This document shows, in pieces, positions 43,001 through 51,885 of a stretch of 64,000 nt of DNA; the stretch's first letter is position 1, and each line of letters starts with the position of its first letter. The notes beneath the pieces are model-generated. The model had not been told where the DNA came from. It was given only the letters and a program-made list of their open reading frames with translations, and did not search any database. The translations under genes and the position numbers were made by a program. Origin of the DNA: Blastobasis lacticolella (lineage: Eukaryota > Arthropoda > Insecta > Lepidoptera > Blastobasidae). The stretch covers positions 18,043,584-18,107,583 of the forward strand of contig LR990043.1 of NCBI GenBank assembly GCA_905147135.1. Direction: 5' to 3'.

Positions 43001-46000
43001 CCACGGCGTGAGAATTAGGCCCCTGATCGACAGGAAGTCTCCCTCATCTCCACGCAATTTTATACAAGTACCTAAATTGTTTATTCCAGAGGCCTGTGGG
43101 TTTTAGGAATTGTTGCGATATTCAGTTGGACTTTGGGGAACAACAATGCAAAGAGCAAGTTGGTGACGATAATGAGGTATTATTTATTTATCGTATGGCT
43201 TTTAAGTTCCCACTGCTATTTAAATTTTCATTTTACATTGTGGTATCATTAAACTAGTTTACACTTTGTCTCGAACCAATTTTCTATCGATGTAAACGAA
43301 CCATTAAACGCACAATATACGTAAAAATAATATTTAACACGATTTATTTAGTACGATTATTTCATGTTTTTGGCTGTTTGTTGGTGTTTAGATATATGCA
43401 CAACGCATTCTCTTGTATCCTGTGGCTCAACACTACCTGCTGTAATATTCCTGTCTCAATTTCTGTAAAGGTTGCCTGGAAGAGATCGCTTGTAGCCGCC
43501 TTTGCTCATATGTGTTCCTTGTTACTGTGACTGATTGATACTGTTATTTTTTATGAGCAATAATGAGCACCCGAGGAAAAAAGAGGGGTTTGACGTCTGT
43601 ATCTGTGGCACTGTCTATCTGTATGTCTGTGGCTTCGTAGCTTCCGTGCGGACGGACCGATTTGGTTGCGGTTTTTTCAATTTGAATTGCAGTTTAAACG
43701 AGATTTCGAGATGGATCTTAGCTTTGTTTTAATCAAATCGGTTCAGTAGGTTAGAAAATATTTGAGTTTAAGTAAACTTGGTAGCGGGTTAATATCCTGC
43801 CTAGCCGATTATCCAGCCGCCGGATACCGGATATCCGGCCAACCTACTCGCCGGATAGCCGGATATCCGGCGGCCGGATAATCGGCTGGGCATAGTCTCT
43901 GAACAAGTTTGTGCAAGCTGTGATCGCGTGGTGGGGCTTTAGACTACTGCTTGTATTTACGTGATTTTAAGTCTCCGTTCAATGTGAATAATTTGAAATA
44001 GTTGAACTGAACAATTCTTCCGACCTCGGACGGATTCGTAGCCCCGAGAGGACAAACGACATCGTATACTTCTTCTTATTACGTCAATGATAAAAAAGGT
44101 TACTTAATTTTTTTACTAATTGTATACTAATACTACCTGAATATGGAGAAAAAAGTATTTTTTATTCCAATATAATTTACCTTTATGAACTGTAAAAAAA
44201 ATATTACTATTCGGTATCCGGCCGGATATTAACACACTATCCGGCATCCGGCCGGATAGTAAATGAAAGCCGGATAGGCCGGATACCAATGATGCGTAAA
44301 ACAGAAATATAACGATCTATCATAAGATCAAGATTTTTATGACCACTGTCCGTGAAGGAAAGAGACAGAAAGCAAAATACCTGTATGTCATTGTTTTTCA
44401 AGTCATACCGGCCCATATGCTCCCGCTTGTTCTTGGGCAGAGCAAAGATTACTGCTGTAACAATGACGCAAAGGTCACATGCGTCATGATCATTTTTATG
44501 CCACCGACAAAATTAGCTGGGCAGACCCAGTAAGTTCACGAATGCAATGTCTTGTTTGAGTTCCTCAGTATTCTCACGGGGTCTGCATAGACATTACTAT
44601 TAAAAAATACAAATCCGATAAGAAAATGAACTCGAAAAATTAATTGCACGCCCAATAACGATATCCAGCAACATTTACCTACAGCGAATTGTATTGCGAA
44701 ATTTTGTCAGAAGTGTACATTCTTTCATAATAAATACAACGGAAAATGTTGTGTCATGTTTATATGACAATTTTTCCTCAGTAGATGTCAAGACAAAATG
44801 CAAATAAGACATAAAATTAACACATTTCCTTACATTTTTAATATTCTTGATCTTATTAAGACACAGTCAGCTGCAGAGAGAACTGACCCACTACCATAAT
44901 ATATTATATTTATTGTATGCTACGGGTATCAATTCAAATCAAATAAGCAAATCAAGCTCAAATTAGTGGGACGAGCTAGTCATACAATTTCCTAAGAAAA
45001 AGGTATTTTGCTTACCGCCACAACTGAGATTGTGTTGCTCGTAAATGATTGGGAATTCGAAAAAGCATGTTTGGCTAGATTTATTGGGAGTTTTAGAGCC
45101 TTTAGGTCAGGATCATATTCTTTAAGGACGCACTGTTTTCGTGATATTTACAAAAAACCAAAAAAGAAAGGTATTGATTACCTACAATTTGCTGCAATCA
45201 TCATTTCTGTTACAATTAGTTCCACCTCTAAAACTTTTGTTACTGCACTACTACAGTGGAATTGCATACCGCGATAATAATTTATATAATTTGTCCCATA
45301 AATTTCAGGATGAGTTTACAAAATGTCTATTAAAAGTATGCAACTCTTGGGATGAGGAAAAAATGGATGTGAACGAAGAAAATGCTAAAGCAGTTTTAAA
45401 TAAATATGCTAAACGTGACCCTCGCTTAAGACCTATCGCAGATGCTATAGTGATGAATTGCCATGAGAATAGGTACAAGGACATAGAACTTACAGCAAGC
45501 TCAAGCACAAATCTTTCTAATTCCAGTAAATACATTCATTGCGTGATATATTACTCCGTTTTGGTAAGTATTTTAGTCTGTGTAGTGGGCTATCGGCATC
45601 ATTTTATTATGCCTGCTTCGTAATAGGTGCATTATCATCATCATGATCACAGCCCATAACCGTCCACTGCAGGACTTATAGCCTCTCCCACGAAAGGGGA
45701 GATTATTGCCGTAATCTCCACGCTTGGCAGGCGGGTTGGTGATCGCAGTGTTACATATATAACAATGGAAGACGCTGCTGCCCATTTTCCACTCGGAGAC
45801 TCTAGAACTTTTGCCTTGAAAACATTAGTCGCCTTGTACAATACCCACGAGTGTAAGGGGTTTGTGCCATTCTACTGTGCCGGTCACCACACGGCCTGGT
45901 GCATGATTTTATGTTATCCATTAAAATCGCAAGAAGTCCATTTTGGTAATTTCTTTTTCTTAATCAGCTACGAAAGACGAATTATTGTTAACTGTTTCAT

Positions 46001-46812
46001 TAGACCAAACATGAATTTATTTGCCGTTTTGGTAATCGCGTTTTTGTTACCGTTCGTAGTTTTTTTATGAGATCTAGCCGCCATCTTAACCGGTGGTAAA
46101 TGACGATGCGGCCAAAAGTCGGTCGAGGAGCAGCGTAAGTATTAATTCATTCTAGTCTTGAAAGCGTCTAGACTATATATATTCTAAACACGTTCCTTTT
46201 TCTTTCGTGTCGGTATTACGGTAAAGAAATAAAAAAATCCCTGAAAACGCTAAAAAAGTTTGTTTCTAGTAGGTTTCAACTATTTTTTTGTATTCTACAA
46301 ACGAGCCCCCTGATAATATCTCAGTAATCCCCCTAAATTTTCAAAATTTAAAATTTTTTATTATCCTTTTGCAATTGTTGTTATACCGGCCATAGAATAG
46401 AAACACATATTCTGTGAAAATTATATATAGGCATCTGGTTTTTACGGTTCGGAGTTAAGTACGAAACTCGATTACTAAAACTGTAAATAAATTCTTGTTT
46501 GTGAATGTTTCGGAAATTACGAAAACGGACCAAACATTTTTGATTGTCTCTTGTTTGCTTTGCATACCTACCTACAATAAAATATTTATAGTACACGCTG
46601 GAAAAAAAAGAACGTGGAATCCCATGGAAAATATAGTGAATAACACTTTGAAACAGGTAGGTTGGTAATATCTATTTTATTTTCAGACCTGCCCCAAGTA
46701 TGGACCTTGGAAAGACTCGATCGAATGCAACTTGAATAGAGACGCCGCACAACTATGTAGCGAGCAAATTTTGTCGGGAGGGACTGTTAATAATATTATG
46801 GGAAAGTTATAA
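40039..46812 (+). CDS. Odorant-binding-like protein 1, divergent, possibly broken
   Basis: Exons: 40039-40086 (signal peptide MTYLTSFVFVLVVTTN), 43126-43176 (LDFGEQQCKEQVGDDNE), a doubtful third exon near 44441-44529, 45309-45563 (FTKCLLKVCNSW through YIHCVIYYSVL) and 46687-46812 (TCPKYGPWKDSIEC through a TAA stop). All firm exons have phase-0 borders, like the three genes downstream, and align with them in order. Exon 4 has lost the first Cys of the C-xxxx-C pair (DEFTKC instead of CDDSKC). The third exon has the expected acceptor and a CC pair, but its GTAAGT donor leaves phase 2, while exon 4 needs phase 0. The gene could be a pseudogene, use a nonstandard junction, or have an exon I missed. 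Introns are long and repeat-filled. Confidence 0.6.
40118..40170 (-). repeat. SINE family B 3' fragment (antisense)
   Basis: TGGACAAATTCAGACAGCGCCATTTGGCCCCAA is the reverse complement of the family B 3' body. Confidence 0.6.
40798..40862 (-). repeat. SINE family A fragment (antisense)
   Basis: GTTATGTTCCGGTTGCGCC and GCGAGGGCCCAGGGTCCGC match the antisense 3' part of family A. A similar fragment lies at 41530-41592. The two flank the RTE remnant. Confidence 0.6.
40877..41621 (-). mobile_element. RTE-type LINE ORF2 3' remnant
   Basis: Two overlapping minus-strand frames encode the end of an endonuclease/reverse-transcriptase polyprotein. The first has DKFKYLGSVMHDSGD, YKSIIRPVKLYGCETW and ETKMLRWMCGVTRLDRVR. 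The second has EEARLRWFGDMLRKPQGYV, RPRGRPKKRWID and DRAKWRRL. A frameshift near 41190 separates them. The catalytic domains are absent. It is an inactive 5'-truncated copy in an intron of the first odorant-binding-like gene. Confidence 0.85.
42384..43023 (+). mobile_element. MITE family C copy interrupted by a LINE tail
   Basis: Left part CTAGCCAAAAAACTGTATTAAATCG through GACATTTCAATGTCATTATTAAT matches 28737-28964. The right part GGCTAGAAAAAATGTCGAATTCC ends GAATTAGGCCCC. Between about 42490 and 42945 lies an unrelated AT-rich block ending TTTATTTATTTATTTATT, a later insertion resembling a LINE 3' end. Confidence 0.55.
43380..43535 (+). repeat. LINE-tail fragment
   Basis: CCTGCTGTAATATTCCTGTCTC and GTTGCCTGGAAGAGATCGCTTGT; the latter resembles GGTTGTCTGAAAGAGATCGC near 63580. 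No coding sequence. Confidence 0.5.
43550..43760 (+). repeat. Interspersed repeat family D, copy 2
   Basis: GAAAAAAGAGGGGTTTGACG, then GTCTGTGGCTTCGTAGCTTCCG and CGGTTCAGTAGGTTAGAAAATATTTGAG. It shows the same block order as 53470-53690. Confidence 0.65.
43797..44292. mobile_element. DNA element rich in CCGGATA subrepeats
   Basis: Multiple direct and inverted CCGGATA/TATCCGG words cluster at both ends. One large palindrome, CCGATTATCCAGCCGCCGGAT against its reverse complement, lies at 43813-43891, and CGGCCGGATA arrays lie at 44211-44290. Subterminal clusters of a short motif are characteristic of hAT-type elements. No transposase frame is present, and exact ends are uncertain. Confidence 0.6.
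45633..45905 (-). repeat. LINE 3' region (antisense)
   Basis: CATCATCATGATCACAGCCC, CCGTCCACTGCAGGACTTAT, CCACGCTTGGCAGGCGGGTTGG and GTCGCCTTGTACAATACCC. The reverse complement of the same sequence occurs at 49320-49575, with fragments at 12040 and 48085. It sits in the last intron of the first odorant-binding-like gene. Confidence 0.75.
46065..46130 (-). repeat. LINE-tail fragment (antisense)
   Basis: CCGCCATCTTAACCGGTGGTAAATGACGATGCGGCC is the reverse complement of the GGCCGCATCGTCACTTACCACC end seen at 63120. Confidence 0.6.
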
Positions 46813-46989
46813 AAACATGAAGGAAACCTACGTATTCTACTCACCAATGACCCAACATACGTTATTTGACTCAGATATTAGAGAATTACATTAGGTACCT
46901 AATTAAATAAGTTGCATCTTTACAGCTGTTTTCTTTCACACATTAACATCAACAATGTCAGTAAAGAAAGTGAATATGGTAAATGTACG

Positions 46990-47125
46990 ACTCTACGTAC
47001 GGCTTTCGTAGAGGCATCCTCAACCTATCTACTCTACCCTACGCCGAATCTACACCTACCCTACCCTACACCTACCTTACCTTAAGCCTACCCTTCGCCT
47101 ATCCTATACCATACACCTTCCCTAC
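46990..47125. repeat. Pyrimidine-rich CCTA-type simple repeat
   Basis: Irregular tandem CCTAC/CCTTAC words on one strand for about 130 bases. Low complexity. Confidence 0.7.
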
Positions 47126-47509
47126 AGCTACAATGTACATGACGATGTGACGTCATCGGCCCCCACTCCCAAACTTTGTCTACCTATATCTAAGTCAATT
47201 TTTGTCTTAAAGACAAATAAAAAAATACCTGGCTAATATTTTTTGTTAAATTAGATGTGTTGAGGTCAAATGCAAGCCTATTGCTAAAAAAAGAAAACGA
47301 AAAATTAACTTTATGGAATTATTGTGTTTTTACTCAGTAAACTATATAGCCTATTCCAGTCCTAATGAACATTGCAATGTAAGCGTACAATGTCAAGCAC
47401 GCTAATAACACAGGCAATGTGCACGCTACGTTACGACCCGGAAACAGAAAAAAATGGCAAGTGTAGGACTTTAATGCTAAGGATAACTTATTTAGAACCT
47501 AAATGCATC

Positions 47510-47695
47510 TCTCTTCATTACCGCTACCACATTACAGGCATGAGGCATTTCATCTTAGTCCTCACAGTGACAACGCACCTGTGGTTCTACATTTGTGTTA
47601 CCTGCAACCTAAATGTATGAATTGTAGATGTTATGGGCGACAGTTATTACTTACCATCAGGTGGGCTGTCTGCTCATTTTTCATTGAGCAGCATG
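47510..47695 (+). repeat. LINE-tail family C copy
   Basis: Longer copy reading CAGGCATGAGGCATTTCATC, CACAGTGACAACGCACCTGTGG and CCATCAGGTGGGCTGTCTGC. It lies about 210 bases before the start codon of the second odorant-binding-like gene. Confidence 0.7.
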
Positions 47696-47906
47696 AAAAA
47701 GAATTCTAATGTGGTAATGTAGCAAGTATTATGAGAAATTATATGAATTAAACATATGGGATAATAATATGTCATCATCAGAGTAAATGGGCTCTTCGCA
47801 CACAGTACACCACAGGCAGGAAGTGCCTTTTGTTGCAGTTCTATATAAAAATGCAGAACAATTTTAATATCATTAGTTAGATCGTTACAGAGCATTCTGC
47901 AACACG

Positions 47907-50900
47907 ATGTTTTGCTACGTGAAAGTGTTGACTGTCCTCGCGATTTTGTCCTGCGTAAGTATTAATTGGCTTTTTATTTCGATGTAAAAGGGGTCTGATT
48001 CTATTCTAGTTAGGAGCCAGCCTGGAAGGGTATCAGTAAATGTAAAGTCATTGGTAACAGTGCCTTATACAGTTACCAGATGAAATTCATCATCACAGCC
48101 CACATAAGTCCACTGCAGATCTAAGGCGCCTCTCCCACGAAAGGGGAGGTTATGTTTTCTTTTACATTTGCAGTAGATACCAAAACTAATTTTAGCATAA
48201 TTAGCTTAATAGCCTATCTATGCTAATTTTAGCATAATTAGCATAGGTATAGCCACCCACAAAACAAATCTGCGTAAAAAATATAGTATAAGTAGAGGTG
48301 TAATTCATTTCTGGAATAATTATAGATATAGATTATAGATAGTTAGTAGTATATCAGTTATCTAGCACCCATAGTACAAGCTTTGCTTAGTTTGGGGCTA
48401 GATGGCGCTGTGTGAATTGGTCCATGAATATTTTTTATTTATTTATAGGTTTCTGCCGGCGATGATGAAGAAATCGAGGCGTGCAAGAAAATGTTAGACC
48501 GAAAAGTAAGTAATTATTTATTTATTTATTTAAAACAACTTTACAATATAACTCTCGCAGTACTTCAAGCATTCCTTGCACACATCCATCCATCGCCAGT
48601 TAAATAAGTCACACTCGGGTGCCGATGCCAGGAGCGCGTTGAGCATACCCAAGGCTCGAATAATGGGTGAATTGGCGTGCGAAACGGTTCGGACCGCGGG
48701 AGTAGCGAGTAAACTGGGCTGGCGTGGTCTGAGTTGAACCCTGGGAACTGGAGGTACAAATAGTCGTACCGCTCTAGACACCAAGTCAAGAGAGTCTGAC
48801 TCACCACGCAAAATACGACAAACCATTACCAAAAGGTAGTAATTACGCCTTACCTCTAAAGAATTAAAGCCTAGGATCCCCATAAATTTTTTTGTAGAGA
48901 AAACGAAGGAATGCCTTTTGAATCTTCTCCAGAAGCAAGGCGTAAGTACATTGGTAAGGGTTCCACACTATCGATGACGATTCCAGCTTTGATCTAACCA
49001 AGGCAGTATAAACAAGCTTGATTGATGCGGGATCGTGAAATTCTGTATTAGGTATCTAAGATTTTTAGCAAATAACAAATCAGTGGTACCTACGTAAAAT
49101 TAAATTTAAACTTGAAAAAGTAAGTCCAACACTACTACTAAAAATTAAAAAAATTAGTAATTAGTAGTACGTACTATTTTTTTGTCTATGATATTAGTGA
49201 GGTACTTAGATATAATTTTAGATTCACTTTTTTAAGAACTATAATAAACTATAACACTACTATACCAGTTTTACCAATAAAACTATAACAATTTACATTT
49301 TTTAAGAGTAATTTAAAGGTAAATAATTTAGCCGTGTTGTGTCCGGCAGACTAGAATAGCACCAACCCTCTCATGGGTGTCGTAGAAGGCGACTAATGTT
49401 TTCGAGGCAAAAGATCAAGAGTCTCCGTAGTCTGGAAAATGGGCAGCAGCATTTCCAATGTTATATTTAAACACTGCGATCTCCAACCCGCCTGCCAAGC
49501 GTGGAGATTATGGCAATAACCTCCCTTGGGAGAGGCCCTAAGTCCTGCAGTGGACTGTTACGGGCTGTGATGATGATTTAAAGGTAAATAAAAATTTTCA
49601 TACGTTTAAAAAACGTTCCAGAATATGGAGGAGATGTGCTGCGAAGTCATGGTCGAGATGGTTGTCGACCGCAAGAGCGAGTGCAACCTGGATTTAGAAA
49701 ATATGACGGTGAGTACCTAGGTACAAAAGTGTGAGGGTGAAGGCGCCGTAGGTTATTACGTCATCGAGTACAAGAAAAATTCCACTTTATAATGATCGTC
49801 GACATTTAGGAGACCCACAAAACGGTGGTCTGTCTGCCCGAACATAAACTAGCACAAAGAATACAATAGAATAAGAGTTTATGCAATAAAGTTTATTCTT
49901 TTCTATTGTATTCTATTAAAAAAAAGGTTTATTGATCGCAGCGGGTCAGCTAGTTTTATATCAATATCTACGCCGACAGTGGTCGTAGGTAGAAAGGCAT
50001 AATAAAATAAGTTGTGTACAAAACTATCTGGACAATAACACCCTAAGCATGTCCCCAACAACGAAGACCACCGATGTGATCCTCAGATGCTATCAATCAA
50101 CGCAAGTTATATTGCGAAGTCCTTTATTGGAGTCTATTAGCGCACATGTTATCGAGTTTATTACCACGGTTAGTATTAGTAACCTAACCTAACCTTGGTA
50201 ATAACATGTTATTAAAACCTATGTGTATTGGAGTCCAATCCAACTCGTATCTCTTTATTCAATGTAAACTTTTCAGTGCGACGACTCCAAATGTGCATTG
50301 AAAGAGGTTGGTGTCTGGAATGAGAACAATGATGAAGTAGATGAGAAAAAATGCGAAGAAAAGCTGCTGGAAGACGAGAAGAAATTTGAGGGAATAAAGC
50401 CCATGACTGACTCCATCAGGAAATACTGTCTCGGAGAGAAGTATAAAGAATTGCCGATTGACACCTGCGACAGTACAAAGTACATCATGTGCAGTATCTT
50501 CAGCTTTTACATGGTTAGTTTCATTAAAATATATCTTGTTTAACTACGTCAACCTAATACCTATACGTAATAATGTAACCTTCTTTCTTCTTCTTCTTCC
50601 CTACTACCTAAACTAAACCGTTTTTAATACAACAAAATAAAAAACCATCACGATTAATAATTAAAAATAGTCCACCAGTTCCGAAGCAACGATGCTACAG
50701 TAGAAACACTGATACAAAGAGATTGGAATGCTAGCGACCTTTTTGCTATAACCATGAAGGTCGCTAGCATTCCAATCTCTTTGCACTGATACATGTATTT
50801 TACACTAAGAACTTTCTCCCACGCACACTAAGGTCGTGGAATGAACTACCTGATGGGGTTTCCCTGGAGAGTGCAACATAGATTTCTTCAATAAAGGGGT

Positions 50901-51885
50901 GGAAAGATTTTTACGCGGTCGGTAACGCGTGGGCCCCTGGTATCGCAAACATCCATAGGCTGTGGTGATTGCTTACCATCAGTAGCCGTATTCACAATGG
51001 CTCGGAAATCGGATTCGGATACGGAATCGACAAAGGACCCTGCAAAAGTTCTTAGAAAAATGTGGTTTCAGTTAATTTTGATGAAATTTTCATATGTTAT
51101 ACAGAGTAGAGTTTCCGTGGAATCTATCGGGATTCTGAATAACAGTTTTCGAATCGATCGAAACGGATTCGCCACTCACGATTTCGTGTCGAATCGTTCG
51201 GAAACGGTTTCGAATCATTGTGAATACGGCTACAAGTAGGCTGTAAGCTCGTTTGCCACCTTAGTGGTATTAAAAAAACACGTCTGCCACATTTAGAGAG
51301 ATATGCCGACACCTACTTTAAGTATTCGCGTCGGGTTGTAAAAAAGGATATATGATTTAACACGATTATAAGACGATTTAGTCCTGGAGAAAAAAAGTCT
51401 CAATTTACGGATTTTAACGCCATAAACTATATGTCGAAGTAGGTCCGATCATCCGAGTCGATTCGAGCGGTCAATCCCGGCCTCCGCCAGGGTTGAACCT
51501 GGACCCAGGGTCCTCTGTACTCCTCTTTCTTCTCAAATTTGTGCAACCCTCGGCATACTCACGTCGTAAGCCATTGACTCCAGTATCCGATTTTGGCAAT
51601 GTCAATCCATCGCTTCTTGGGTCTCCCGCAGGATCTCTTTCGGCGTTCCTTAGGTTAGTATATAGATATTCTGTACACCGAGCTTGAACGAACGTTAAGC
51701 CGCTGTAAATTACTATTGAGAAATTAGATGGTCTTAATACAAATCATGTTGTTTTATTATTTAAAGTAATGGTGTTATGGCTTTACTTTCAGATGTGCCC
51801 TGAAAGCAAAAGATGGAAAGACTCGGACAAATGCGAGGAAATAGCGCAGTACGCGCGAGATTGCCGCCGCCACAACGAGAACTGA
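47907..51885 (+). CDS. Plus-C odorant-binding-like protein 2
   Basis: Five phase-0 exons: 47907-47954, 48449-48505, 49622-49708, 50277-50513 and 51793-51885 (TGA), giving 173 residues. The signal peptide (MFCYVKVLTVLAILSCVSAG) marks a secreted protein. About 13 Cys follow in the mature chain: 28, 41-42 (adjacent pair), 56, 65, 70, 90, 115, 128, 136, 145, 157 and 167. The CC pair, a helical core, KYKELPIDTC and a C-terminal CPESKRWKDSDKC..C module match plus-C odorant-binding proteins, which are small carriers of hydrophobic ligands in sensory lymph or other fluids. Spacing is atypical: C-x4-C at 65-70 and C-x7-C at 128-136, where classical members have x3 and x8. AATAAA lies at 51953-51958. 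The family call is inference from motifs. Confidence 0.78.
48085..48155 (-). repeat. LINE 3' fragment (antisense)
   Basis: CATCATCACAGCCCACATAAGTCCACTGCAG and CTCTCCCACGAAAGGGGAGG match the 45633-45905 family. Confidence 0.65.
48295..48440 (+). repeat. SINE family B 3' end abutting an exon acceptor
   Basis: GTATATCAGTTATCTAGCACCC, CAAGCTTTGCTTAGTTTGGG and GATGGCGCTGTGTGAATTGG are the family B 3' body. Its T-rich tail (TATTTTTTATTTATTTATAG) leads straight into the acceptor of exon 48449. Confidence 0.75.
48530..49080 (-). mobile_element. CR1/Jockey-type LINE RT C-terminal remnant
   Basis: The minus strand reads SKLESSSIVWNPYQ, EKIQKAFLRFLYKKIYG and then LGFNSLEVRRNYYLLVMVCR, the standard end of the RT ORF in this LINE group. 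Frame is broken near 48885. Intronic in odorant-binding-like gene 2. Confidence 0.8.
49320..49575 (+). repeat. LINE 3' region
   Basis: AGAATAGCACCAACCCTCTC, GGTGTCGTAGAAGGCGACTAATG, AACCCGCCTGCCAAGCGTGG and CTGTGATGATGATTT: the sense copy of the 45633-45905 repeat. It ends about 45 bases before exon 49622. Confidence 0.75.
49925..49960 (+). repeat. Helitron-like terminus fragment
   Basis: TATTGATCGCAGCGGGTCAGCTAGTTTTAT resembles the GTCGCGGGC-GCTAGT ends elsewhere in the window. Diverged and short. Confidence 0.3.
50135..50222. repeat. Fragment of the palindromic repeat of 19855-20075
   Basis: CACATGTTATCGAGTTTATTACCACGGTTAG with TTGGTAATAACATGTTATTAAAACC. The central CTAACCTAACCTAACC is a short chance run of telomere-like words, not a telomere. 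Confidence 0.5.
50707..50791. mobile_element. 69-bp palindrome flanked by 8-bp direct repeats
   Basis: CACTGATA at 50707-50714 and 50784-50791 flanks a hairpin whose two 27-base arms (50715-50741 and 50757-50783, starting CAAAGAGATTGGAATGC) are perfect reverse complements around a 15-base loop. An 8-bp duplication is the hallmark of hAT-class insertion. It lies in the last intron of odorant-binding-like gene 2. Confidence 0.85.
50820..50981 (+). repeat. LINE RT end and tail, interrupted by MITE A
   Basis: GGTCGTGGAATGAACTACCTG and GGTATCGCAAACATCCATAGG lead to GATTGCTTACCATCA. The tail resumes after the MITE as AGTAGGCTGTAAGCTCGTTTGCC (51234-51275), so the MITE inserted into an existing LINE end. 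Confidence 0.7.
50982..51233 (+). mobile_element. MITE family A, copy 2 (252 bp)
   Basis: Same terminal inverted repeats (GTAGCCGTATTCACAATG) and nearly the same interior as 4132-4384. Its insertion inside a LINE tail marks both borders. Confidence 0.88.
51455..51660 (-). mobile_element. RTE-type LINE ORF2 fragment, degraded
   Basis: CAATCCCGGCCTCCGCCAGG, TCCTCTTTCTTCTCAAATTTG, GTCAATCCATCGCTTCTTGGG and GATCTCTTTC follow the same order as 40890-41045 but are more diverged. Intronic in odorant-binding-like gene 2. Confidence 0.7.

Noticed and set aside
43430..43480. CC-containing segment as third exon of cluster gene 1
   Set aside because: It belongs to a LINE tail also recognisable elsewhere (GTTGCCTGGAAGAGATCGC) and aligns poorly with the third exons of genes 2-4.
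46011..46070. Signal-peptide-like frame MNLFAVLVIAFLLPFVVFL
   Set aside because: Ends in a stop at once, with no donor, and lies in the last intron of cluster gene 1 beside LINE fragments.
50180..50205. Telomere-like CTAACCTAACCTAACC run
   Set aside because: Only about three units, inside an interspersed repeat; no array.
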